This document shows, piece by piece, positions 1 to 6,452 of a DNA stretch of 10,706 nucleotides. The stretch comes from Pseudomonadota bacterium. GTDB taxonomy: Bacteria; Pseudomonadota; Gammaproteobacteria; Burkholderiales; Rhodocyclaceae. The notes under the pieces were generated by a model. That model worked only from the letters and a program-made list of their open reading frames with translations, was not told the DNA's origin and did no database searches. Where the stretch lies: the NCBI GenBank assembly GCA_021811225.1, contig JAJZPJ010000030.1:1-10706 (forward strand). The letters are read 5' to 3'. Each line of letters begins with the position of its first letter. The first letter of the stretch is position 1. The translations under genes were made by a program, and so were the position numbers.

Positions 1-122
1 CCGAGGCCGTTGCTGCCCTCGCTCAGATCGTCGGTGGTCGCGAAAGAGAGGGCCTCCAGATCGCAGCGCCGGCACAGGTCCCGGACCGGCAGCGGCTGCA
101 CTTCGGGTTTCACTTCGGGCAT
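1..122 (-). CDS. Lon-related AAA+ protease, N-terminal fragment (cut by window edge)
   Basis: The reverse strand opens with ATG at 122-120 and stays open for 40 codons to the window edge, so only the extreme N-terminus is visible. A good ribosome binding site (GGGGAGAG) ends about 6 bases before the ATG. The peptide contains RRCDLEALSFATTDDL. A basic start, an 'RCD' and an 'F.TT.(E/D)L' element are the usual opening of the proteobacterial Lon-related ATP-dependent proteases (LonB-like, with an AAA+ domain and a Lon Ser-Lys protease domain), just before the 'IGQ.RA' stretch that would follow outside the window. The catalytic domains cannot be seen, so the family call rests on this short N-terminal resemblance. 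It runs in the same direction as hemL, 77 bases downstream of it, but a strong hairpin lies between them. Confidence 0.5.
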   Translation of the reverse strand, partial: MPEVKPEVQPLPVRDLCRRCDLEALSFATTDDLSEGSNGL

Positions 123-140
123 TGCGCGCTCTCCCCGATG

Positions 141-170
141 ACGCAGGCGCGGAAGGTCCGCGCCTGGCGT
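141..170. other. Strong hairpin between hemL and the Lon-like gene
   Basis: Bases 141-153 pair with 157-170, with one bulged G at 166, around the 3-base loop AGG. The core 10-bp arms are CAGGCGCGGA and TCCGCGCCTG. No run of T follows on either strand, so this is not a textbook rho-independent terminator. It could still act as a pause, an mRNA 3'-end protector for the hemL transcript, or a structure upstream of the Lon-like gene. The outer part of the right-hand transcript arm can alternatively pair with bases 189-198. Confidence 0.5.
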
Positions 171-199
171 GATTCTACCCTTGCTACCCCTGCGTCATG

Positions 200-1480
<1,281 letters not shown>

Positions 1481-1493
1481 GGGGACCTCGGGG

Positions 1494-2126
1494 TCAGTCG
1501 AATAGCTTCTGATAATTTTCCGCCCGCGCGCTGACGGCGGCGACATCGCCGGCGTCGAACAGGTCGGCGATCACCGCCAGCAGATCGGCGCCGGCGGCGA
1601 TCGTCCGGGCGGCATTGTCCAGCGTGATGCCGCCGATGGCGGCGACGGGCAGGCCGAAGCGGCGCTTCGCCTCGCCCAGCAGTTCGCGCGGGATCACCGG
1701 CGCCTGCGGCTTGGTGCTCGAAGCGAAGACGCTGCCGAGCGCCAGGTAGTCGGCGCCGGCGGCGGCCGCGGCTTCTGCCAAGGCGAGATCGCCGTAGCAG
1801 GAGGCGCCGAGAATGCGCTTCGGGCCGAGCGCGCGCCGAGCTGCGGCCGGGTCGCCGTCGTCTCGGCCCAGATGCACGCCGTCGGCACCGAGCTCGAGCG
1901 CCAGCGCCAGATCGTCGTTGATGACGAGCTGCGCGCCGCTCGCCCGGCAGAGCGCGAGCAGCGCCGCCGCCTGGCTCCGTCTGAGTTCGACCGGGGACGC
2001 CTTGCTGCGGTATTGCACCAGGCGCACGCCGCCCGCCAGGGCGGCGCCCGTGAGCGCCGCCAGGCGCTCCAGCGGCAGGCCGTCGGGGGTGACCGCGTAG
2101 AGACCCCGGAGCGCGCTCATCGTCAT
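1494..2126 (-). CDS. thiE: Thiamine-phosphate synthase
   Basis: Joins hydroxymethylpyrimidine diphosphate (made by ThiD) with thiazole phosphate to give thiamine phosphate; cytosolic TIM-barrel enzyme. The 210-residue product has the family's normal size. Visible motifs are QYRSK (38-42, diphosphate binding), IND (69-71) and GVHLGRDD (83-90, metal and substrate contacts). Further on are LGASCY (106-111), SSTK (136-139) and AIGGIT (163-168, phosphate binding). The ATG at 2126 overlaps the thiD stop as ATGA and has GAGGG about six bases upstream. A second ATG at 2120 would shorten the protein by two residues and is less well placed. The overlap implies translational coupling to thiD, so substrate supply and use are made together. 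The open frame extends far upstream into thiD, but that part has no thiE similarity. Confidence 0.95.
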   Translation of the reverse strand: MTMSALRGLYAVTPDGLPLERLAALTGAALAGGVRLVQYRSKASPVELRRSQAAALLALCRASGAQLVINDDLALALELGADGVHLGRDDGDPAAARRALGPKRILGASCYGDLALAEAAAAAGADYLALGSVFASSTKPQAPVIPRELLGEAKRRFGLPVAAIGGITLDNAARTIAAGADLLAVIADLFDAGDVAAVSARAENYQKLFD

Positions 2127-2965
2127 TCCCCGCCCTCGGGCGGCTCGTCCTCCCTGGCCCAGAAAAAACGGTCCGGAAGGTGCTGGCCCATGCCCGGCCG
2201 GAAACCCGCGGCGAGCGACCGCCAGGTGAATTCCTGGGCGCTCCTGACCGCCTCGACCAGATCCAGGCCGTGGGCGAGATTGGCGGCGATCGCCGAAGCC
2301 AGGGTGCAGCCCGAGCCGTGGTAACTGCCGGGCAGGCGCTGCCACTTGTCGCTCCTGATCGCGCCGCGCCCGCCGTAGAGGGTATTGACCACCTGCTCGC
2401 TGTGCTCGTGCGTGCCGGTGATCAGCACGTACTCGGCGCCGGCGGCGACCAGCCGGCGCGCGCACTCGTCGAGACCCGGCTGCCCGCCATCGTCCTCGTC
2501 GCTCGCCAGGCGGCGCGCCTCCAGGCTGTTGGGCGTGAGGATGGTGGTCTGGGGCAGCAGCAGTTCCAGCATCGCGTCGATCATGTCCTCGTCGGCGAAC
2601 TGGTCGCCGCGGCCGGAGGCGAGCACCGGGTCGAACACCAGCGGAATGTCGGGATAGTCGGAAATGATCTCGGCGATCGCCGCGATCGCCTCGACGCTGG
2701 CCAGCATGCCGAGCTTGAACGCCGCCACCGGCATGTCTTCCAGCAGGGCGCGGGCCTGGTCGGCGATCCAGTCGGCGTCGAGCGGCAGGACGGCCTCGAC
2801 CCCGGCGGTGTCCTGCACGGTGATCGCGGTCAAGGCCGTGAGCGGATGGCAGCCCATGCTCGACAAGGTCATGATGTCGGCCTGGATGCCGGCGCCGCCG
2901 GTCGGATCGGAAGCGGCGAAGCTCAGCACGATGGGCGCGAGCTGCTCGGCTGGAGTGGAGGGCAT
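2123..2965 (-). CDS. thiD: Bifunctional hydroxymethylpyrimidine kinase / phosphomethylpyrimidine kinase
   Basis: Ribokinase-fold enzyme that phosphorylates hydroxymethylpyrimidine twice to the diphosphate used by ThiE. With the start at 2965 it has 280 residues, typical of the family. Motifs are SFAASDPTGGAGIQAD (15-30, substrate loop), VFDPVLASGRGD (110-121), LTPNSLEA (143-150), LITGTHEH (181-188) and the anion-hole and catalytic stretch HGSGCTLASAIAA (216-228) with C220. The C-terminal 'LPDRFFWAREDE' segment is of the kind seen in proteobacterial ThiD. No clear ribosome binding site precedes the chosen ATG. Upstream ATGs at 3046 and 3091 are in frame, but the extra residues look unlike ThiD and the outer one would overlap rubredoxin. 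It is first in thiD-thiE-hemL and divergent from rubredoxin. I see no TPP riboswitch in the leader. Confidence 0.93.
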   Translation of the reverse strand: MPSTPAEQLAPIVLSFAASDPTGGAGIQADIMTLSSMGCHPLTALTAITVQDTAGVEAVLPLDADWIADQARALLEDMPVAAFKLGMLASVEAIAAIAEIISDYPDIPLVFDPVLASGRGDQFADEDMIDAMLELLLPQTTILTPNSLEARRLASDEDDGGQPGLDECARRLVAAGAEYVLITGTHEHSEQVVNTLYGGRGAIRSDKWQRLPGSYHGSGCTLASAIAANLAHGLDLVEAVRSAQEFTWRSLAAGFRPGMGQHLPDRFFWAREDEPPEGGE

Positions 2966-3043
2966 GGCGGCTTGGGTGGTTGCGGTCGTCCGGGCATCCG
3001 GATCGTGTGATGGGCCGATAATCCGTGGCGGGGCCACAATGCG

Positions 3044-3072
3044 CATACGATAATATCGGTTCATTCTAACCG
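3044..3072. promoter_or_regulatory. Divergent thiD/rubredoxin promoter region with two short inverted repeats
   Basis: The 124-base gap between the divergent thiD and rubredoxin starts is distinctly AT-richer at 3050-3070 than its surroundings. The 11-base palindrome CGATAATATCG (3048-3058) holds TATTAT on the minus strand (3055-3050) and GATAAT on the plus strand (3049-3054). These are overlapping -10 candidates for the two directions. It is followed by CGGTT-CATTCT-AACCG (3057-3072), a perfect 5-bp inverted repeat. No good -35 box is visible for either direction, so the site could depend on an activator or be read weakly. A third small hairpin, GTGGC-GGG-GCCAC, lies at 3025-3037 in the thiD leader. 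The assignment as promoter is inference from position and composition. Confidence 0.4.
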
Positions 3073-3089
3073 AATTCCGAAACCGTCCC

Positions 3090-3269
3090 ATGACCGCGCC
3101 CGAATACCGAAGCTACCTTTGCCTGATCTGCGGCTTCATCTACGACGAGGCCGCCGGCCTGCCCGACGAGGGCATCGCCCCCGGCACGCGCTGGCAGGAC
3201 CTGCCGCCGAACTGGACCTGCCCGGACTGCGGCGCGCGCAAGGAAGACTTCGAGCTCATCGCCGTCTGA
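3090..3269 (+). CDS. Rubredoxin
   Basis: Small one-iron electron carrier, 59 residues, cytosolic. The four iron ligands are C11 and C14 in YLCLICGFIYDE and C44 and C47 in NWTCPDCGARKEDFE. The aromatic and glycine positions that pack around the Fe(Cys)4 site are also present, as are the 'GLPDEGI.PGTRW.DLP' middle section and the C-terminal KEDFE. The length matches classical rubredoxins of 52-60 residues. An in-frame stop at 3051 and no other ATG or GTG upstream fix the start at 3090. It has no recognisable Shine-Dalgarno sequence, so translation may rely on a weak or near-leaderless start. It is divergent from thiD and is followed 34 bases later by the orphan ChpA-like gene, with which it is probably co-transcribed. 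Its redox partner cannot be told from the sequence. Confidence 0.95.
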   Translation: MTAPEYRSYLCLICGFIYDEAAGLPDEGIAPGTRWQDLPPNWTCPDCGARKEDFELIAV

Positions 3270-3303
3270 GCGACGAGCCCAGCGCGCGACGCATGCGATC
3301 GCT

Positions 3304-3978
3304 ATGAGTGCGGCGATTCCCCCAGGACTGAGAGCAGCCCGCCATGAATTCCAGCGCGGCCTGCTCGAATGCCTGCGCCACGATCCGGCCGGCGTGCTCC
3401 GGCTGCGGCGCGCCATGGCCGCCGTCGCCGACGGCCACGGCGGCGCTCTGTGGCGGATCGTCCCGGCCTGGCTGGAGACCCTGGGAGCCGGCGGCCTCGA
3501 CGCCGACGGCTGGCGCCTGTGCGCGCGCATCGATGCGCAGTTGCGGGCGCTGCTGCGAGGCTCGGACGCGGGGGCCGAGGAACTGGGGCGCGAACTGCTC
3601 CGGCGCTCGGACGAGCCGCCGGCAGGCGGCACGATCCTCTCGGCGACGATCTACGACCTCTACCTGGCCGAGGCGCGCGCCCTTCTCGCCGTCCTCGAGG
3701 AGCAAGCGCCCGAGCGGGCGGGGCCAGCGGCCATCGAGGCGGCGCGCAATCTGAGCGAGATCTCGGCCACCATCGCTGCGGCGCCGATCGAGCGCCTGGC
3801 ACGGGCGCTCGAGCAGGCACTGACGCGTCTGTCCGGCGCCGACCCCGACCAGGCGGCGAGAATGCTGCTGCGTCGGACGGTCGAGACGCTGCGCGCGATG
3901 ACCGAGGCGGTGGCCGAGCGGGGCACGGTCATGGCGCAGGCGCAACTCGCCGCCGAGCTCGACCGGCTGGGCGCCTGA
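3304..3978 (+). CDS. Orphan protein resembling part of the ChpA/PilL kinase N-terminus, with degenerate HPt-like domain
   Basis: A 224-residue, almost wholly helical, Ala/Leu/Arg-rich protein without signal peptide or membrane segment. Residues 13-100 (FQRGLLECLRHD, LWRIVPAWLETL at 49-60, GWRLCARIDAQLRALL at 69-84, ELGRELLRR) resemble the helical region of the N-terminus of ChpA/PilL. That protein is the large hybrid histidine kinase of twitching-motility chemosensory systems, and the standalone protein FimL carries related domains. Residues 117-175 follow the plan of an HPt bundle (IYDLYLAEARALLAVLEEQ, then AARNLSEISATIAAAPIERLARALEQAL). Where active HPt domains have H-x-x-K-G there is SEISA (151-155), so no phosphorylatable histidine is seen. 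There are no kinase, CheW-like or receiver domains. The downstream boundary is a clean stop, followed at once by the ubiU promoter. The ribosome binding site is weak. Family assignment is from memory of these sequences, not a search. Confidence 0.55.
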   Translation: MSAAIPPGLRAARHEFQRGLLECLRHDPAGVLRLRRAMAAVADGHGGALWRIVPAWLETLGAGGLDADGWRLCARIDAQLRALLRGSDAGAEELGRELLRRSDEPPAGGTILSATIYDLYLAEARALLAVLEEQAPERAGPAAIEAARNLSEISATIAAAPIERLARALEQALTRLSGADPDQAARMLLRRTVETLRAMTEAVAERGTVMAQAQLAAELDRLGA

Positions 3979-3984
3979 GCTGGC

Positions 3985-3998
3985 TTGACGCAAATCAA
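3985..3998 (+). promoter_or_regulatory. FNR/Anr box upstream of ubiU
   Basis: TTGAC-GCAA-ATCAA matches the FNR/Anr consensus TTGAT-N4-ATCAA at nine of ten defined positions. Its centre is about 40.5 bases upstream of the start point predicted from the perfect -10 hexamer at 4020-4025, the class II activator position. No proper -35 element sits 16-18 bases before the -10, as expected for activator-dependent promoters. Known biology fits: E. coli ubiUV is induced anaerobically under Fnr. Confidence 0.85.
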
Positions 3999-4019
3999 GC
4001 CCTTGCGACCGACGGCGGC

Positions 4020-4025
4020 TATAAT
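4020..4025 (+). promoter_or_regulatory. -10 element of the ubiUVT promoter
   Basis: Perfect TATAAT, 21 bases after the FNR/Anr box. The predicted transcription start is near 4032, in a run of T (4031-4036), leaving a leader of only about 18 bases before the ubiU ATG. That leader has no clear Shine-Dalgarno sequence. Confidence 0.8.
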
Positions 4026-4049
4026 TGCTCTTTTTTGACTGTCCGTCAG

Positions 4050-5072
4050 ATGGCTCCAGGCTCGCACCCCGCCGCATTTGAACTGGTCTGCCCGGCCGGC
4101 AGCCTGCCGGCGCTCAAGGCGGCCGTCGACCACGGCGCCGACTGCGTCTATCTCGGCTTCCGCGACGACACCAACGCGCGCAACTTCAACGGCCTGAACT
4201 TCGACGACGCCGCCCTGGCCGCCGGCATCCGCTATGCCCGCGACCGCGGCCGCAAGGTGCTGCTCGCGCTCAACACCTATCCCCAGGCCGACAACTGGCC
4301 GCGCTGGACCAAGGCGATCGACCGCGCCGCGGGCGCCGGCGTCGATGCGGTGATCCTCGCCGACCCCGGCCTGATGGCCTACGCCCGGCGCGCCCATCCG
4401 GAATTGCGCCTGCACCTGTCGGTCCAGGGCTCGGCCACCAGCTACGAGGCGATCAACTTCTACCGCGAGCGCTTCGGCATCAGCCGCGCCGTGCTGCCGC
4501 GCGTGCTGTCGCTGGCCCAGGTGGAGCAGGTGATCGCGCACACCGAGGCGGAAATCGAGCTGTTCGGTTTCGGCGGGCTGTGCGTCATGGTCGAGGGCCG
4601 CTGCTCGCTCTCCGCCTACGCCACCGGCACCTCGCCCAACTGCAACGGCGCCTGCTCGCCGGCCAAGAGCGTGCGCTGGGAGAAGACCGCGGCGGGCATG
4701 GAGACGCGCCTGAACGGCATCCTCATCGACCGCTACGCCGACGACGAGCGGGCCGGCTATCCGACGCTGTGCAAGGGCCGCTTCGAGGTCTCCGACGAGA
4801 CCTACTACGCGATCGAGGAGCCGACCAGCCTCAACACCCTGGAGTTCCTGCCGCAGATGATGGCGATGGGCGTGGCCGCGATCAAGATCGAGGGCCGCCA
4901 GAGGAGTCCGGCCTACGTCGCCCAGGTGACCCAGGTATGGCGCGAGGCGATCGACGCCTGCCGCCGCGATCCCGCGCACTTCGCGCCGCAGCCGGGCTGG
5001 ATGGCGCAACTGAACAAGGTCTCCGAAGGGCAGTCGCACACCCTCGGCGCCTATTACCGGCCGTGGAAATGA
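4050..5072 (+). CDS. ubiU: O2-independent ubiquinone biosynthesis protein UbiU (U32 peptidase-like)
   Basis: With UbiV it forms a [4Fe-4S] heterodimer that hydroxylates ubiquinone precursors without oxygen, using prephenate as oxygen donor in E. coli. The 340-residue protein opens with ELVCPAGSLPALKAAVDHGA (11-30). It carries the U32 signature around 171-205 and 238-245, and ends in SEGQSHTLGAYYRPWK, as UbiU proteins do. Four cysteines, C178, C185, C202 and C241, have the same 7-17-39 spacing as the cluster ligands of E. coli UbiU (169, 176, 193, 232). An extra C198 is present. The ATG at 4050 gives an N-terminus about nine residues longer than the E. coli protein; a TTG at 4035 is in frame but would nearly coincide with the predicted transcript start. 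It is the first gene of ubiUVT, behind an FNR/Anr-type promoter, and its stop overlaps ubiV as ATGA. Confidence 0.96.
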   Translation: MAPGSHPAAFELVCPAGSLPALKAAVDHGADCVYLGFRDDTNARNFNGLNFDDAALAAGIRYARDRGRKVLLALNTYPQADNWPRWTKAIDRAAGAGVDAVILADPGLMAYARRAHPELRLHLSVQGSATSYEAINFYRERFGISRAVLPRVLSLAQVEQVIAHTEAEIELFGFGGLCVMVEGRCSLSAYATGTSPNCNGACSPAKSVRWEKTAAGMETRLNGILIDRYADDERAGYPTLCKGRFEVSDETYYAIEEPTSLNTLEFLPQMMAMGVAAIKIEGRQRSPAYVAQVTQVWREAIDACRRDPAHFAPQPGWMAQLNKVSEGQSHTLGAYYRPWK

Positions 5073-5980
5073 AACTCTCTTTGGGGCCGCTGCTCTACTA
5101 CTGGCCGCGCCAGCGGGTGTATGACTTCTACGCCGAGATGGCGAAGTCGCCGGTGGATATCGTCTATCTGGGCGAGACGGTGTGTTCGCGCCGCCACGAA
5201 TTGCGCCTGGAAGACTGGCTGGAAATCGCCGCCGTCCTCGCCGACGCCGGCAAGGAAGCGCTGCTCTCGTCGCAGACGCTGATCGAGTCCGAGTCCGACC
5301 TGAAGACGCTGCGCCGCCAGATCGGCAACGGCCGCTTCCGGGTCGAAGCCAACGACATGGGCGCCGTGCGCCTGCTCGAGGAGCAGCGGCTGCCCTTCGT
5401 CGCCGGTCCGACGCTGAACGTGTTCAACGGCGAGACGCTGCGCTTCCTGGCCGAACAGGGGGCGACGCGCTGGGTGATGCCGCCCGAGACCAGCGGCGCG
5501 ATGCTCCATCGCCTGCAGCAGGAACGGCCGCCGGCGATGGAGACCGAGGTCTTCGCCCTCGGCCGCTTGCCGCTCGCCTATTCGGCGCGCTGCTTCACCG
5601 CGCGCCGCTTCAATCTGCAGAAGGACGCCTGCGAGTTCCGCTGCCTCGACTTTCCCGAAGGACTGCCGCTGGCCACCCGCGAGGGCGAGGCCTTCCTCAA
5701 CCTGAACGGCACCCAGACGCAATCGGCGCGAATCTATAATCTGCTGCAGGAAATGCCCGCGCTCGAAGCGGCCGGCGTCGATGTGGCGCGGATCAGCCCG
5801 CAGGCGGAACACATGTCCGCCCTGGTGGCGTCGTTCCGCGACTGCATCGACGGCACCCTGCCAGCCCCGGGCGCCTGGCAGGCAGCCAGGGTCCACCTGC
5901 CGGGCGAATCCTGCAACGGCTTCTGGCACGGCCTGCCGGGGCTGGAACAAGTAACGACGCCGCTGGAGAAGACGCGATGA
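5069..5980 (+). CDS. ubiV: O2-independent ubiquinone biosynthesis protein UbiV
   Basis: Partner of UbiU in the anaerobic hydroxylation complex. The 303-residue protein starts MKLSLGPLLYYWPRQRVYDFY, the family's typical opening, and contains IVYLGETVCSRR (31-42), LPFVAGPTLNVFN (108-120) and LPLAYSARCFTARR (167-180). It ends with SCNGFWHGLPGLE. The four cluster cysteines are C39, C175, C188 and C192; C39 is at the same number as in E. coli UbiV, and the 13-4 spacing of the other three is identical. The insert around 181-200 carries C188 and C192, as in other UbiV proteins. Its ATG overlaps the ubiU stop (ATGA) and its own stop overlaps the ubiT start (ATGA), so the three proteins should be translated in step. 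Confidence 0.96.
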   Translation: MKLSLGPLLYYWPRQRVYDFYAEMAKSPVDIVYLGETVCSRRHELRLEDWLEIAAVLADAGKEALLSSQTLIESESDLKTLRRQIGNGRFRVEANDMGAVRLLEEQRLPFVAGPTLNVFNGETLRFLAEQGATRWVMPPETSGAMLHRLQQERPPAMETEVFALGRLPLAYSARCFTARRFNLQKDACEFRCLDFPEGLPLATREGEAFLNLNGTQTQSARIYNLLQEMPALEAAGVDVARISPQAEHMSALVASFRDCIDGTLPAPGAWQAARVHLPGESCNGFWHGLPGLEQVTTPLEKTR

Positions 5981-6447
5981 AACTGCCGAACAACCTGCCG
6001 GACTTCACCCTGCCGACGATCATGGGCCGCATCGGCAGCCGCTTGCCGCAACTGCCGCCGACGCTGGCGCTGACCCTGGCGCTCAACCTCGCTCTCGGCC
6101 GCTGGCTGCCGCGCGAGCCGCTGGAACCGCTGCTGGGCAAGCGCTTCGCCATCCGGGTCAATGATGCCGGCCTGTGTTTGCGCTTCGGCCTCAACGGACG
6201 CGGCTTCCATCCCAGCTTCGATACCCGCCCGGCGGATCTGACCATCAGCGCCAGGACGCGCGACTTCCTGGCGTTGCTCACCCGCGAGGAGGATGCCGAC
6301 TCGCTGTTCTTCAATCGCCGCCTGCTGATGGAAGGCGACACCGAGCTGGGCCTCTTGGTCAAGAACACCCTCGATGCCGTCGAGTGGCCGCATCTCGAAT
6401 GGCGCCGGCTGCTTCCCGGCAGGCAGCCGCAGCCGCAGCGACCGTAG
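5977..6447 (+). CDS. ubiT: O2-independent ubiquinone biosynthesis accessory factor UbiT (SCP2 domain)
   Basis: Lipid-binding SCP2-domain protein required, with UbiU and UbiV, for anaerobic ubiquinone synthesis; it is the anaerobic counterpart of UbiJ. The 156-residue product has a hydrophobic N-terminal part (LPQLPPTLALTLALNLAL, about 23-40) and then the SCP2 fold. Its most recognisable stretch is ADLTISARTRDFLALL (86-101) followed by DADSLFFNRRLLMEGDTELG (107-126) and LLVKNTLDAVE. A GGAG eight bases before the ATG supports the start, which overlaps the ubiV stop by four bases. The proline- and glutamine-rich end (PGRQPQPQRP) is low complexity. The VanZ-family gene follows within a few bases or overlaps, depending on the start chosen there. 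Confidence 0.93.
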   Translation: MKLPNNLPDFTLPTIMGRIGSRLPQLPPTLALTLALNLALGRWLPREPLEPLLGKRFAIRVNDAGLCLRFGLNGRGFHPSFDTRPADLTISARTRDFLALLTREEDADSLFFNRRLLMEGDTELGLLVKNTLDAVEWPHLEWRRLLPGRQPQPQRP

Positions 6448-6452
6448 CTCGC

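Noticed and set aside
2966..3091. TPP riboswitch or longer thiD N-terminus in the thiD leader
   Set aside because: No CTGAGA-type or other conserved thi-box core elements are present, and the leader is short. The extra N-terminal residues from 3091 or 3046 are not ThiD-like, and the outer start would overlap rubredoxin.
4035..4037. TTG as alternative ubiU start
   Set aside because: It is in frame but would be almost at the predicted transcript start, and the added residues are not part of the UbiU family. ATG at 4050 is preferred.
3979..4049. Continuation of a frameshifted ChpA kinase gene after 3978
   Set aside because: The next 71 bases hold the FNR box and promoter, and ubiU follows directly. 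No further ChpA-like sequence is visible in any frame.
5735..5740. Perfect TATAAT inside ubiV
   Set aside because: It lies in the middle of a conserved coding segment (ARIYNLLQE), with no -35 element and no gene starting shortly downstream.
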